Positions 16,631 to 23,807 of a stretch of DNA of 26,160 nucleotides are shown piece by piece. Source of the stretch: Clostridia bacterium. Its GTDB lineage: Bacteria > Bacillota > Clostridia > Oscillospirales > CAG-272. Below the pieces are notes generated by a model, which saw nothing but the letters and a program-made list of their open reading frames with translations, made no database searches and was not told the origin of the DNA. Within the stretch, counting starts at the first letter, position 1. Every line of letters begins with the position of its first letter. Position numbers and translations under genes: made by a program. Location: NCBI GenBank assembly GCA_900767415.1, contig CAAFYZ010000053.1:1-26160 (forward strand), written 5' to 3'.

Positions 16631-16734
16631 CTCCTTCCTTCGGGTGCAAAGACGAAGAGAAAAGCACCCTATTTACAGTGTATGGAGAAGAGAAAAAACG
16701 GTGTCCGTCGGGCAAATGCAACCGAAGGAAGGAG
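16631..16734 (-). promoter_or_regulatory. Inverted repeat masking the DUF3343 ribosome binding site
   Basis: CTCCTTCCTTCGGGTGCA at 16631-16648 is the reverse complement of 16717-16734 except for one position (17 of 18). In minus-strand RNA the gene-proximal arm contains the Shine-Dalgarno sequence GGAAGGAG, so pairing would hide it. A second, shorter hairpin is possible: GCACCC (16664-16669) with GGGTGC (16642-16647), which uses part of the same arm and would leave the Shine-Dalgarno bases free. The two folds exclude each other, the layout of an RNA switch. The RNA must begin upstream of 16734 for this to work; no clear minus-strand promoter was found. Confidence 0.5.
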
Positions 16735-16802
16735 CGAAAGAAGGACAAATCCGAAAGATTACACAAAAATCCTCTCAACCACGAAAAAATAAGAAAAAAG
16801 AC

Positions 16803-16831
16803 TGGACAAACCGTACAAAATGTGATATACT
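16803..16831 (+). promoter_or_regulatory. Sigma-A promoter for the MBL hydrolase-glnS unit
   Basis: TGGACA (16803-16808), 17-base spacer, TATACT (16826-16831). The start codon of the hydrolase is 37 bases downstream. The rest of 16735-16802 is A-rich with no gene. Confidence 0.75.
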
Positions 16832-16867
16832 TATTTATTATTTGAAAAGTCTTTGCGAGGGAAAACG

Positions 16868-17479
16868 ATGATAAAAACGTATACCCCCTCCGATCGTTTC
16901 GGATCGAATATGTATCTTGTTTCCGACCACGCATCTTCCGTTCTGATCGATCCGTCGACGCCGCCGTCCGTCGTTTGTGCGGACTTTCCGGGCGGGCTTC
17001 CTCACCTGGACGCGATCCTTTTAACCCATGCGCATTTTGACCATATGCTCGGGATTGACGAATGGGTCAGACAGACGGGTGCACCGGTTTATGTCGGAAA
17101 AGAGGACGCCGACGCCCTTTCCGATCCCGGGAAAAATGCGTATCGTCTTTTTTCGGGAGAAGAGCGCGGTTACACGGGAGCGTATCACACCGTGGAGGAC
17201 GGGCAGATCCTTTGCTTTCCGTCCTTTCGGGTAGAAGTGATGGCGACGCCCGGGCACACACCGGGGAGCGTTTCCTATCGGATCGGCGACGCCGCATTCA
17301 CGGGAGATCTTCTCTTCGACGGCGGCGGGTACGGTCGGTGCGATCTCCCGGGAGGGAACCTTTCCGCCCTGTTTTCTTCCGTCAGAAGACTTGCGGGCAG
17401 GACAGACATCCGGATGCTTTACCCGGGACACGGCACTTCTTTTTCCCCGCGGCATCTCGCCGCACAATTTCAACCGTAG
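16868..17479 (+). CDS. MBL-fold metallo-hydrolase (glyoxalase II-like)
   Basis: A 203-residue metallo-beta-lactamase fold hydrolase. The metal-binding motif THAHFDH gives His54, His56, Asp58 and His59; further ligands are the His of TPGHTPGS, the Asp of FTGDLLF and the His of YPGHG. The GRCDLPGG segment and size resemble hydroxyacylglutathione hydrolase-like proteins common in anaerobes, whose substrates are mostly unknown. Start at ATG 16868 with GAGGG upstream; a TTG at 16853 would precede the ribosome binding site. First gene of a unit with glnS (12 bases gap) and the ComF-family gene. Confidence 0.88.
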   Translation: MIKTYTPSDRFGSNMYLVSDHASSVLIDPSTPPSVVCADFPGGLPHLDAILLTHAHFDHMLGIDEWVRQTGAPVYVGKEDADALSDPGKNAYRLFSGEERGYTGAYHTVEDGQILCFPSFRVEVMATPGHTPGSVSYRIGDAAFTGDLLFDGGGYGRCDLPGGNLSALFSSVRRLAGRTDIRMLYPGHGTSFSPRHLAAQFQP

Positions 17480-17491
17480 GAGATTACGAAG

Positions 17492-19150
17492 ATGGAAGAA
17501 CTGAAAAATAATTTTATCCTTGACATCATCGACGAAGATCTGAAAAAGAACCCCGATCTGAAAGTGCATACCCGCTTTCCGCCCGAGCCGAACGGGTATC
17601 TCCATATCGGATCGGCGAAGGCGATCTGGATCAATGCCATGACGGCAAAAAAATACGGCGGTCTCTTTAACCTTCGTTATGACGACACCAACCCCGCAAA
17701 AGAAGATAACGAATACGTCGAGAGCATCTACGAAGATCTGCTTTGGCTCGGTTGCGAGCCGACGGGCGGCGTTTTCTACGGCTCCGATTATTTCGACAAG
17801 TGCTACGAATACGCCGTCAAACTGATCAAGGACGGAAAAGCGTATGTCTGCGATCTGAGTGCCGACGAGATGCGCGAATACCGCGGCACTCTGACCGAGC
17901 CGGGGAAGAACAGTCCGTATCGCGATCGCACGGTAGAAGAGAATCTCTCTCTTTTCGAGCGTATGAAAAACGGCGAATTTCCCGACGGTGCAAAGACCCT
18001 GCGTGCGAAGATCGACATGGCGTCCCCGAACATCAATCTGCGTGACCCTGCCATCTACCGCATCGTGCATACCGCACATCACAGACAGGGGGACAAATGG
18101 TGCATTTATCCGCTTTATGACTTCGCCCACCCGATTCAGGACGCGACGGAAGGGATCACCCATTCTCTCTGTTCCATCGAGTTTGAAAATCACCGTCCCC
18201 TGTACGATTGGGTGATCGATAACATCGGCTTTGAAAAGAAGCCGCATCAGTGGGAGTTTGCCCGCCTGAACGTGACGCATACCGTAATGTCGAAGCGGTA
18301 TCTCCGTCAGCTTGTGGAGAACGGACTCGTCGACGGTTGGGACGACCCGAGAATGCCGACGCTCTGCGGTCTTCGCAGACGCGGATATACCCCCTCCGCG
18401 ATTTTCGATTTCGTTTCCCGTGCCGGCGTTGCCAAGGCGTACAGCGTCGTGGATTACGAACTTCTCGAGCATTGCATCCGCGAGGAGCTGAACGACACGG
18501 CACCCCGTCGTATCGCGGTTCTTCATCCCGTGAAGGTCGTGATTACCAATTATCCGGAAGAGAAAGAAGAATCGTTCGAGGTTCCGAATCATCCGCAGCA
18601 TCCCGAGATGGGGACGCGCAAGCTGCCCTTTACCCGGGAACTCTATATCGACGCCGACGATTTTGCCGAGGTACCCCCGCCGAAGTTCTTCCGTCTGAAG
18701 CCGGACGGCGAGGTGCGTCTGATGGGTTCTTATATCATTCGTTGCAACGAGGTCGTCAAAAACGATGACGGCACGATCAAAGAGTTGCTTTGCACCGCAG
18801 ACCTCGAAACAGGGAACGGGAATCCGACCGACGGCAGAAAAGTGAAGGGAACCGTGCATTGGGTGTCGGCAAAATATGCCGTCGATACAACGGTCATGCT
18901 CTACGACTTCCTGTTCACCATCGAGAATGTCGCGGATATTCCGGAAGGGAAGACTTTCGACGATTATCTGAATCTTCACTCGGAAGAAAAACTGGAACAC
19001 GTAAAAGCAGAGCCGGCGCTTGCCGATGCAAAGCCGTCGGATAAATTCCAGTTTGTCCGCACCGGATATTTCGTCAAGGATACAAAACACGAGAACGTCT
19101 TCAACCGCGTCGTCGGACTGAAAGACAGTTATCCGAAGACCAACGGCTGA
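17492..19150 (+). CDS. glnS: Glutaminyl-tRNA synthetase
   Basis: A 552-residue class I aminoacyl-tRNA synthetase that charges tRNA-Gln with glutamine. The PPEPNGYLHIGSAKA block contains the HIGH-type motif at residues 38-41, and VMSKRYL (Met266-Ser267-Lys268) is the KMSKS equivalent. RFPPEPNG and YDDTNP, together with the C-terminal beta-barrel anticodon-binding region and the length, fit GlnRS rather than GluRS. Start at ATG 17492 with GGAG upstream. Many Firmicutes lack GlnRS and make Gln-tRNA through GatCAB, so its presence marks either lineage-specific acquisition or an old replacement. Codon usage looks like that of its neighbours. Confidence 0.95.
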   Translation: MEELKNNFILDIIDEDLKKNPDLKVHTRFPPEPNGYLHIGSAKAIWINAMTAKKYGGLFNLRYDDTNPAKEDNEYVESIYEDLLWLGCEPTGGVFYGSDYFDKCYEYAVKLIKDGKAYVCDLSADEMREYRGTLTEPGKNSPYRDRTVEENLSLFERMKNGEFPDGAKTLRAKIDMASPNINLRDPAIYRIVHTAHHRQGDKWCIYPLYDFAHPIQDATEGITHSLCSIEFENHRPLYDWVIDNIGFEKKPHQWEFARLNVTHTVMSKRYLRQLVENGLVDGWDDPRMPTLCGLRRRGYTPSAIFDFVSRAGVAKAYSVVDYELLEHCIREELNDTAPRRIAVLHPVKVVITNYPEEKEESFEVPNHPQHPEMGTRKLPFTRELYIDADDFAEVPPPKFFRLKPDGEVRLMGSYIIRCNEVVKNDDGTIKELLCTADLETGNGNPTDGRKVKGTVHWVSAKYAVDTTVMLYDFLFTIENVADIPEGKTFDDYLNLHSEEKLEHVKAEPALADAKPSDKFQFVRTGYFVKDTKHENVFNRVVGLKDSYPKTNG

Positions 19151-19152
19151 AG

Positions 19153-19902
19153 ATGAAACTTTCGGCTTTGCGGGACGGGTTGTTTTTCTACCTCGGCGTT
19201 CCGCGTTGCGTCGGGTGCGGGGCGTTTCTTTCCCGCGATGACCGTGTTTTTTGCCCCGACTGCCGCATGATCTACGACAACGCCAAAATGCGCAACTGTT
19301 CGCGTTGCGCCAAGATTCTCTCGCGGTGCACCTGTCCGAATGACTACTTGGATTCGCATTATGTCCACGATCTTGTTAAAGTAACGCGATATATCCACGA
19401 CCCGACCCTGCCGCAGAATCGACTGATCTATTCGCTGAAACAGGAGAATCGGCGGGATGTTCTCGAATTTATGGCAGCAGAACTTGCCGGAGCCGTCCGT
19501 GCCTCGGAGGAGGCGTGCGGCGAATTTCTCGTCACCTTTGTCCCGAGGCGGCGACGCGCGGTTCTGACGTACGGATTCGATCACGCGAAGAAACTTGCAC
19601 GTCGGCTCGCGAAAAAGATCGGCGCTGACTTTTCGCCTCTCCTGTCTTCCGCCGCCAAACACGCGCAGAAAAAGATGCATGGCAGTCGGGAAAGAATCGG
19701 CAATGCCGCGATGCAGTATATCGGCGAGACGGATCTTCACGGAAAACGGATTCTTCTGGTCGATGATATCGTGACGACCGGTGCGTCGATGGCGAGCGCG
19801 GCGACCTTGCTCCGTGCAAACGGCGCGAAGAAGATCGTCGGTGCTTCTTTTTCGATCGCTTATCTCGACCCCTATGTTCCCTTTGAAAAAAGGACATTCT
19901 GA
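19153..19902 (+). CDS. comF: ComF family phosphoribosyltransferase-like protein
   Basis: A 249-residue protein of the ComF/GntX family. The N-terminus holds four cysteine pairs (Cys19/22, 34/37, 49/52, 59/61) expected to bind zinc, and the C-terminal half is a type I phosphoribosyltransferase domain with the PRPP-binding signature VDDIVTTGAS (Asp204-Asp205). Family members act in DNA uptake (ComFC) in some bacteria; the reaction is not known. No comFA helicase is adjacent, so a competence role is unproven. The ATG lies 2 bases after the glnS stop, so translation is probably coupled to glnS. Confidence 0.88.
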   Translation: MKLSALRDGLFFYLGVPRCVGCGAFLSRDDRVFCPDCRMIYDNAKMRNCSRCAKILSRCTCPNDYLDSHYVHDLVKVTRYIHDPTLPQNRLIYSLKQENRRDVLEFMAAELAGAVRASEEACGEFLVTFVPRRRRAVLTYGFDHAKKLARRLAKKIGADFSPLLSSAAKHAQKKMHGSRERIGNAAMQYIGETDLHGKRILLVDDIVTTGASMASAATLLRANGAKKIVGASFSIAYLDPYVPFEKRTF

Positions 19903-19925
19903 AAAAACAGAAAAAAGGAAAAAAC

Positions 19926-20072
19926 ATGAAATCGTATAGTAAAGCAACCCTTGTTTTTCTCCCTCGGGAAAAACAGGATATTCTTACCGATTCTTCTCCC
20001 CTCGGCGTGCACGACGCCCCAAGCGATGCCGACGACACGGGCTATGCGGGCTATGCGTGCACCGATCGGTAA
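19926..20072 (+). CDS. Small hypothetical protein, 48 residues
   Basis: An open frame of 48 codons plus stop with an AAAAGGA-type ribosome binding site about 8 bases before ATG 19926. The first half is basic and hydrophobic (MKSYSKATLVFLPREKQDILT), the second half is acidic and rich in Gly, Ala and Asp, ending DDTGYAGYACTDR. I do not recognise a family. The outline, a short K-x-Y-x-K start, then D-I-L-T-x-S, then a variable acidic and Gly-rich tail, reminds me of small proteins common in gut Firmicutes, but this is impression only. It is read in the glnS-comF direction and a terminator follows, so it is transcribed if the operon is. Confidence 0.45.
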   Translation: MKSYSKATLVFLPREKQDILTDSSPLGVHDAPSDADDTGYAGYACTDR

Positions 20073-20098
20073 ATCGACTATATTTACAAATTGCATAT

Positions 20099-20134
20099 AA
20101 AAAAACCGGCAGAACAATGTTCTGCCGGTTTTTT
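20099..20134. terminator. Bidirectional terminator between convergent operons
   Basis: A perfect 16-bp stem (20099-20114 with 20118-20133) with a 3-base loop, flanked by A and T runs that make it work on both strands. It ends the glnS-comF unit (+) and the decarboxylase operon (-), whose last stop codon is only 6 bases away. Confidence 0.93.
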
Positions 20135-20139
20135 TGTCA

Positions 20140-21540
20140 TCAGATGGGGTGCACGCCGTTTTTCGGATCGGCACCGGCATCCAGTTTGTATTTTTGTTGT
20201 TTTCTCCACTCGAAGAACTTGATCGCCACCTGTTCGAAAAGGGCGAGAGAGAGAAGGTCTTCTTCCTGCTCTTCGTAAGGTGCGACTCTCTGACGGAGCG
20301 AGTCGATCTCGGGTGCGATCTTGTCGGCGGGACGGTAATCGATAATCGGATCGTCGCCGATGATCTTCTTTCTGAATTCGTCGGAGATCGGCGCGGGGCA
20401 TTTTCCGTATTCGCCGCGGACAAGACCCTTGAATTCTTTCGTCACTCTCGAATATCTGCCTTCGCCGGCGAAGAGGACGTTGTTGACCGCCTGCGTTCCG
20501 ACGATCTGCGACGAGGGAGTCACGAGCGGGGGATAACCGGCATCGCGGCGGACGTTCGCCACTTCTTCCAGCACTTCGTTGAGCTTGTCGGACTTTCCTG
20601 CCATCTTCAGCTGAGAAATCAGGTTGGAGAGCATTCCGCCCGGCACCTGATAGCGAAGGGCGTTGACGTCGACCTTCAGAACCTTCGGGTCGATCAGACC
20701 GGAGGCGAGATATTTCTCGCGGATCGTTGTGAAATACTTCGCGATGACATCGAGTTTTTCAAGAGAAAGACCGGTGTCGTACGGCGTCCCCTGCAGGGTT
20801 GCGACGAGAGACTCGGTCGGTGCCTGCGAGGTACCCATGGCAAGCGGAGAGATCGCGGTATCGACGCCGTCGACCCCCGCTTCAATCGCTTTGAGAAGGG
20901 TCATGGAGGCAAGACCTGCCGTGTAGTGCGTGTGGAGCTGAATCGGGATCTTGACGGTATTCTTCAGCGTCTTGACGAGCTGATATGCTTCGTACGGTTT
21001 CAGAAGACCCGACATATCCTTGATGCAGATGGAGTTGGCGCCCATCTCTTCGAGTTGCTTTGCATACTGTGCGAAGCCCTCGTTGGTATGGAAGGGAGAG
21101 GTGGTATAGGAGATAGCGGCCTGTACGTGGCCGCCTTCTTTGATGGTGGCACGGATCGCGGTTTCCAGGTTTCTCGCGTCGTTCAGCGCGTCGAAGATAC
21201 GGATGATATCGATACCGTTGGCAATGGACTTCTGAACGAAGTATTCGACGACGTCGTCCGCATAGTGGCGGTAGCCGAGGATATTCTGTCCGCGGAAGAG
21301 CATCTGGAGTTTTGTGTTCTTGACGTGCGCACGGATGGTGCGGAGTCTGTCCCACGGATCCTCATGGAGGAAGCGGAGGCAGGCGTCAAAGGTGGCACCT
21401 CCCCATGCTTCGAGCGAATAATAACCGACTTTATCGAGATCTTCGAGGATCGGCAGCATTTCTTCGGTCGTCATACGAGTCGCGGCAAGAGACTGATGCG
21501 CGTCACGCAGAACGGTTTCCGTAATCAGAACTTTAGACAT
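20140..21540 (-). CDS. oadA: Oxaloacetate decarboxylase alpha-type carboxyltransferase (OadA / 5S-like)
   Basis: A 466-residue carboxyltransferase of the OadA/PycB/transcarboxylase 5S group, which moves a carboxyl group from oxaloacetate (or the reverse from pyruvate) onto a biotin carrier. Key elements are TVLRDAHQSL (residues 9-18), EAWGGATFD (44-52), the active-site lysine Lys174 in CIKDMSG, and metal ligands His203 and His205 in HTHYTAG. It lacks the C-terminal biotin domain of full-length OadA (about 590 residues), which matches the separate biotin carrier gene upstream. Start at ATG 21540 with AGGAAAGGA upstream. Last gene of the five-gene operon. Confidence 0.92.
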   Translation of the reverse strand: MSKVLITETVLRDAHQSLAATRMTTEEMLPILEDLDKVGYYSLEAWGGATFDACLRFLHEDPWDRLRTIRAHVKNTKLQMLFRGQNILGYRHYADDVVEYFVQKSIANGIDIIRIFDALNDARNLETAIRATIKEGGHVQAAISYTTSPFHTNEGFAQYAKQLEEMGANSICIKDMSGLLKPYEAYQLVKTLKNTVKIPIQLHTHYTAGLASMTLLKAIEAGVDGVDTAISPLAMGTSQAPTESLVATLQGTPYDTGLSLEKLDVIAKYFTTIREKYLASGLIDPKVLKVDVNALRYQVPGGMLSNLISQLKMAGKSDKLNEVLEEVANVRRDAGYPPLVTPSSQIVGTQAVNNVLFAGEGRYSRVTKEFKGLVRGEYGKCPAPISDEFRKKIIGDDPIIDYRPADKIAPEIDSLRQRVAPYEEQEEDLLSLALFEQVAIKFFEWRKQQKYKLDAGADPKNGVHPI

Positions 21541-21569
21541 AGTCTGTGTTTTCCTTTCCTAATCGTAAA

Positions 21570-22976
21570 TCAATGGAAGAAGCTGAGGAACACGCCCGCG
21601 GCGACAGCAGAGCCGATAACGCCCGCGACGTTCGGTCCCATGGCGTGCATCAGAAGGAAGTTGGAAGGATCTTCTTTCCGTCCGACATCCTGCGAGACAC
21701 GCGCTGCCATCGGGACGGCGGACACACCGGCAGAACCGATCAGAGGATTGATTTTGCCGCCCGTGAGTTTGCACATCACCTTACCGGTCAGAAGACCGCC
21801 GCACGTGGAGATGCAGAAGGCGAGAAGACCGAGACCGATGATATAGATGGTTTCGAGCTTCAGGAAGTTCGCGGCATTCGCGGTAGCACCGACGGAAACG
21901 CCGAGGAAGATCGTGACAATGTTGCAAAGTTCGTTCTGTGCCGTTTTGGAAAGACGGTCGGTAACACCGGTCACGTTAAAGAGGTTACCGAGCATCAAAA
22001 ATCCGACGAGAGGTGCCGCATCCGGAACGATGAGAACGACAAGAAGCGTAACGACGATCGGGAAGATCACCTTCTCGGTTTTGGAGACGGGACGGAGGTT
22101 CGACATATGGATCTTCCGCTCGCGCTCGGTGGTAAGGAGTTTCATGAAGGGGGGCTGAATGATAGGAATCAGCGCCATGTAAGAATATGCCGCAATGGCG
22201 ATCGCACCGAGCAGATGCGGTGCGAGTTCCTTCGTGACAAGAATCGCCGTAGGACCGTCCGCGCCGCCGATGATGCCGATCGCACCCGCTTCCATCGGAG
22301 AGAATCCGAGGAACAGCGCGAAGAAGAACGCGGCGAAGACGCCGAGCTGTGCACCGGCACCCATCAGAAGGGATTTCGGATTGGAGATCAGGGGAGAGAA
22401 GTCGGTCATCGCACCGACGCCGAGAAAGATCAGCGAGGGATAAATACCGAGTTTGACGCCGAGATAGAGAATATCGACCAGTCCGCCGTTGTTCACCACT
22501 TCTTTGATGATGGTGGACATCTTGACGTGGAGCGCACCGTCAAAGGTGACGGATTTCGCAAGCTCGGTCGATTGGAAGATATCCTTCAGCGAGGCGATGA
22601 CGTCGGCACCGAGAGGCGTTCTCGTACCGTCGACCATCGTGCCGAAGGTGACGACGCCGTTTTCGGCGACCGTATAGAGATTTGCGTCGATCCGCGAAAG
22701 AAAGTCCGAGACGGCGGAGGCAAGGGTTCCTTCCGTTGTGGACAGATAATAGTCGTCAAAGAAGAAATCCATGTGCATGAGGTTCGCCGCCGGCAGGTTG
22801 GCAAGGAGCATACCGAAGGCGATCGGTAAAAGCAGGAGAGGCTCAAACTTTTTTACCACAGCGAGATAAAACAGTGTCCCGATGATCGCATACATGACGA
22901 GATACTGCCACCAGTTCGGCTGGGAAAAAAGCGATACGATGCCTGTCTTGCCGAGAAAAGTAAGAATAGCATCCAT
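21570..22976 (-). CDS. oadB: Sodium ion-translocating decarboxylase subunit beta (OadB/GcdB/MmdB)
   Basis: A 468-residue integral membrane protein that decarboxylates carboxybiotin and couples this to sodium export. Residues shown to matter in Klebsiella OadB are all present with constant offset: Asp240 (GGADGPT, D203), Asn410, Gly414, Ser419 and Arg426 (INPLIGSAGVSAVPMAARV region; N373, G377, S382, R389). AMGPNVAGVIGSAVAAG near the end is also typical. Residues about 70-160 form a polar segment between early membrane helices that resembles the one in OadB and is longer than in GcdB-type proteins. Start at ATG 22976; the ribosome binding site is weak. Confidence 0.94.
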   Translation of the reverse strand: MDAILTFLGKTGIVSLFSQPNWWQYLVMYAIIGTLFYLAVVKKFEPLLLLPIAFGMLLANLPAANLMHMDFFFDDYYLSTTEGTLASAVSDFLSRIDANLYTVAENGVVTFGTMVDGTRTPLGADVIASLKDIFQSTELAKSVTFDGALHVKMSTIIKEVVNNGGLVDILYLGVKLGIYPSLIFLGVGAMTDFSPLISNPKSLLMGAGAQLGVFAAFFFALFLGFSPMEAGAIGIIGGADGPTAILVTKELAPHLLGAIAIAAYSYMALIPIIQPPFMKLLTTERERKIHMSNLRPVSKTEKVIFPIVVTLLVVLIVPDAAPLVGFLMLGNLFNVTGVTDRLSKTAQNELCNIVTIFLGVSVGATANAANFLKLETIYIIGLGLLAFCISTCGGLLTGKVMCKLTGGKINPLIGSAGVSAVPMAARVSQDVGRKEDPSNFLLMHAMGPNVAGVIGSAVAAGVFLSFFH

Positions 22977-22998
22977 GTTTTGTTACCCGGCTTTCCTG

Positions 22999-23388
22999 TC
23001 AGTTGAGCGAAACAAGCAGATCGCCGGCGTTCACGGAAGCACCTTTCTGAATATTGACGGACGCGACCGTTCCGTCTTCGGGAGCGGGAATCTCGTTTTC
23101 CATCTTCATGGCTTCGAGAACACAGACGACGTCGCCCTTCTTGACCGCCTGACCGGCGGAAACTTTCACTTCGAGGATCGTGCCGGGCATCGGGGAGGTG
23201 ACTTTGACGGCACCGGCGGCACCGGTCTGCGCCTTCGGAGCGGCGGGAGCCGCTTTCGGTGCGGGTGCGGCAGCTTTGGGGGCTGCAACGGGTGCGGGAG
23301 CGGCGACGGGGGTCGCACTATCGGCGGAAACTTCTTCCACCATAACTTCGTAAGAATTGCCGTTTACGGTAATGTTGTACTTTTTCAT
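22999..23388 (-). CDS. Biotin carboxyl carrier protein of the decarboxylase
   Basis: A 129-residue biotin carrier. A short N-terminal strand region (MKKYNITVNGNSYEVMVEEV) is followed by an Ala/Pro/Lys-rich flexible linker (about residues 24-60) and a biotinyl domain (61-129). The biotin site is EAMKMEN with Lys95. This layout is that of the GcdC/MmdC and transcarboxylase 1.3S carriers. It would shuttle carboxyl groups from the soluble carboxyltransferases to the membrane beta subunit. Start at ATG 23388 with AAAGGAA upstream; an open frame beginning at 23412 includes that ribosome binding site and is not the start. Confidence 0.93.
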   Translation of the reverse strand: MKKYNITVNGNSYEVMVEEVSADSATPVAAPAPVAAPKAAAPAPKAAPAAPKAQTGAAGAVKVTSPMPGTILEVKVSAGQAVKKGDVVCVLEAMKMENEIPAPEDGTVASVNIQKGASVNAGDLLVSLN

Positions 23389-23431
23389 TTTCGTAATTCC
23401 TTTTCTCCGCATTTTCGGGTTGCGGCACCGA

Positions 23432-23791
23432 TTATTTTCTTCTGAAAGAAACGACTCTGAATTTCAATCCGGAATTTTCGCTTTCCGCGGCGGCGATGGC
23501 GGCGGCGATCACGGCGACGATCTCGGCGTCATCCGTGACGGGCGTCGCGACGGGGGTCGGTTCTCCGAGCTCCGGCTGTGTTTTCGCAGATGCCTTTTTG
23601 GCAGGCAGATCATGGCAGAATACACGGAACAGATAGAGGCAGAACCAGAGAAGTCCGAGTACCGAAAAGACCGCGACCATGCCGATGAGGAGCATCTGAA
23701 GTCCGAAGGTCAGGGTATCGAGAAAACCGGCTTCCGAAAGCAGGTTCTTCGTCCCGTAGTCATCGGGAGAAATGTTGAGTAAGAAGTTCAT
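23432..23791 (-). CDS. OadG-family decarboxylase gamma/delta subunit
   Basis: A 119-residue protein with one membrane helix (about residues 28-55, GLQMLLIGMVAVFSVLGLLW), a charged Pro/Lys/Glu linker and a C-terminal stretch DDAEIVAVIAAAIAA of the sort found in OadG and MmdD subunits. These subunits hold the carboxyltransferase and carrier to the membrane beta subunit. Start at ATG 23791, set by GGAGGG about 5 bases upstream; the frame is open up to 23830, but that part overlaps the end of the upstream gene. It has neither enzyme motifs nor a biotin site. Confidence 0.82.
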   Translation of the reverse strand: MNFLLNISPDDYGTKNLLSEAGFLDTLTFGLQMLLIGMVAVFSVLGLLWFCLYLFRVFCHDLPAKKASAKTQPELGEPTPVATPVTDDAEIVAVIAAAIAAAESENSGLKFRVVSFRRK

Positions 23792-23807
23792 GGCGTCCCT
23801 CCGGATC

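Noticed and set aside
16513..16845. Plus-strand open frame across the DUF3343 leader
   Set aside because: It runs through the DUF3343 gene in antisense and an A-rich intergenic region, has Lys/Glu low complexity and no ribosome binding site, and overlaps the MBL promoter.
17021..19090. 689-codon minus-strand open frame opposite the MBL gene and glnS
   Set aside because: GlnRS and the MBL protein explain this stretch on the plus strand with intact catalytic motifs.
20134..21846. Plus-strand open frame of 570 codons over oadA
   Set aside because: Shadow of the OadA carboxyltransferase on the minus strand, whose active-site residues are all present; the plus frame also runs through the terminator region.
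22736..22976. Apparent insertion of a polar segment (residues about 70-160) in OadB
   Set aside because: At first it seemed new relative to shorter GcdB-type proteins, but Klebsiella OadB has a comparable segment, and the key residues downstream keep a constant offset of 37, so it is ordinary family variation.
23012..23330. Ala/Pro-rich repeat tract in the biotin carrier as a sequence repeat or frameshift
   Set aside because: Such Ala/Pro/Lys linkers are normal in this carrier family, and the frame is open from the start codon to the biotin domain.
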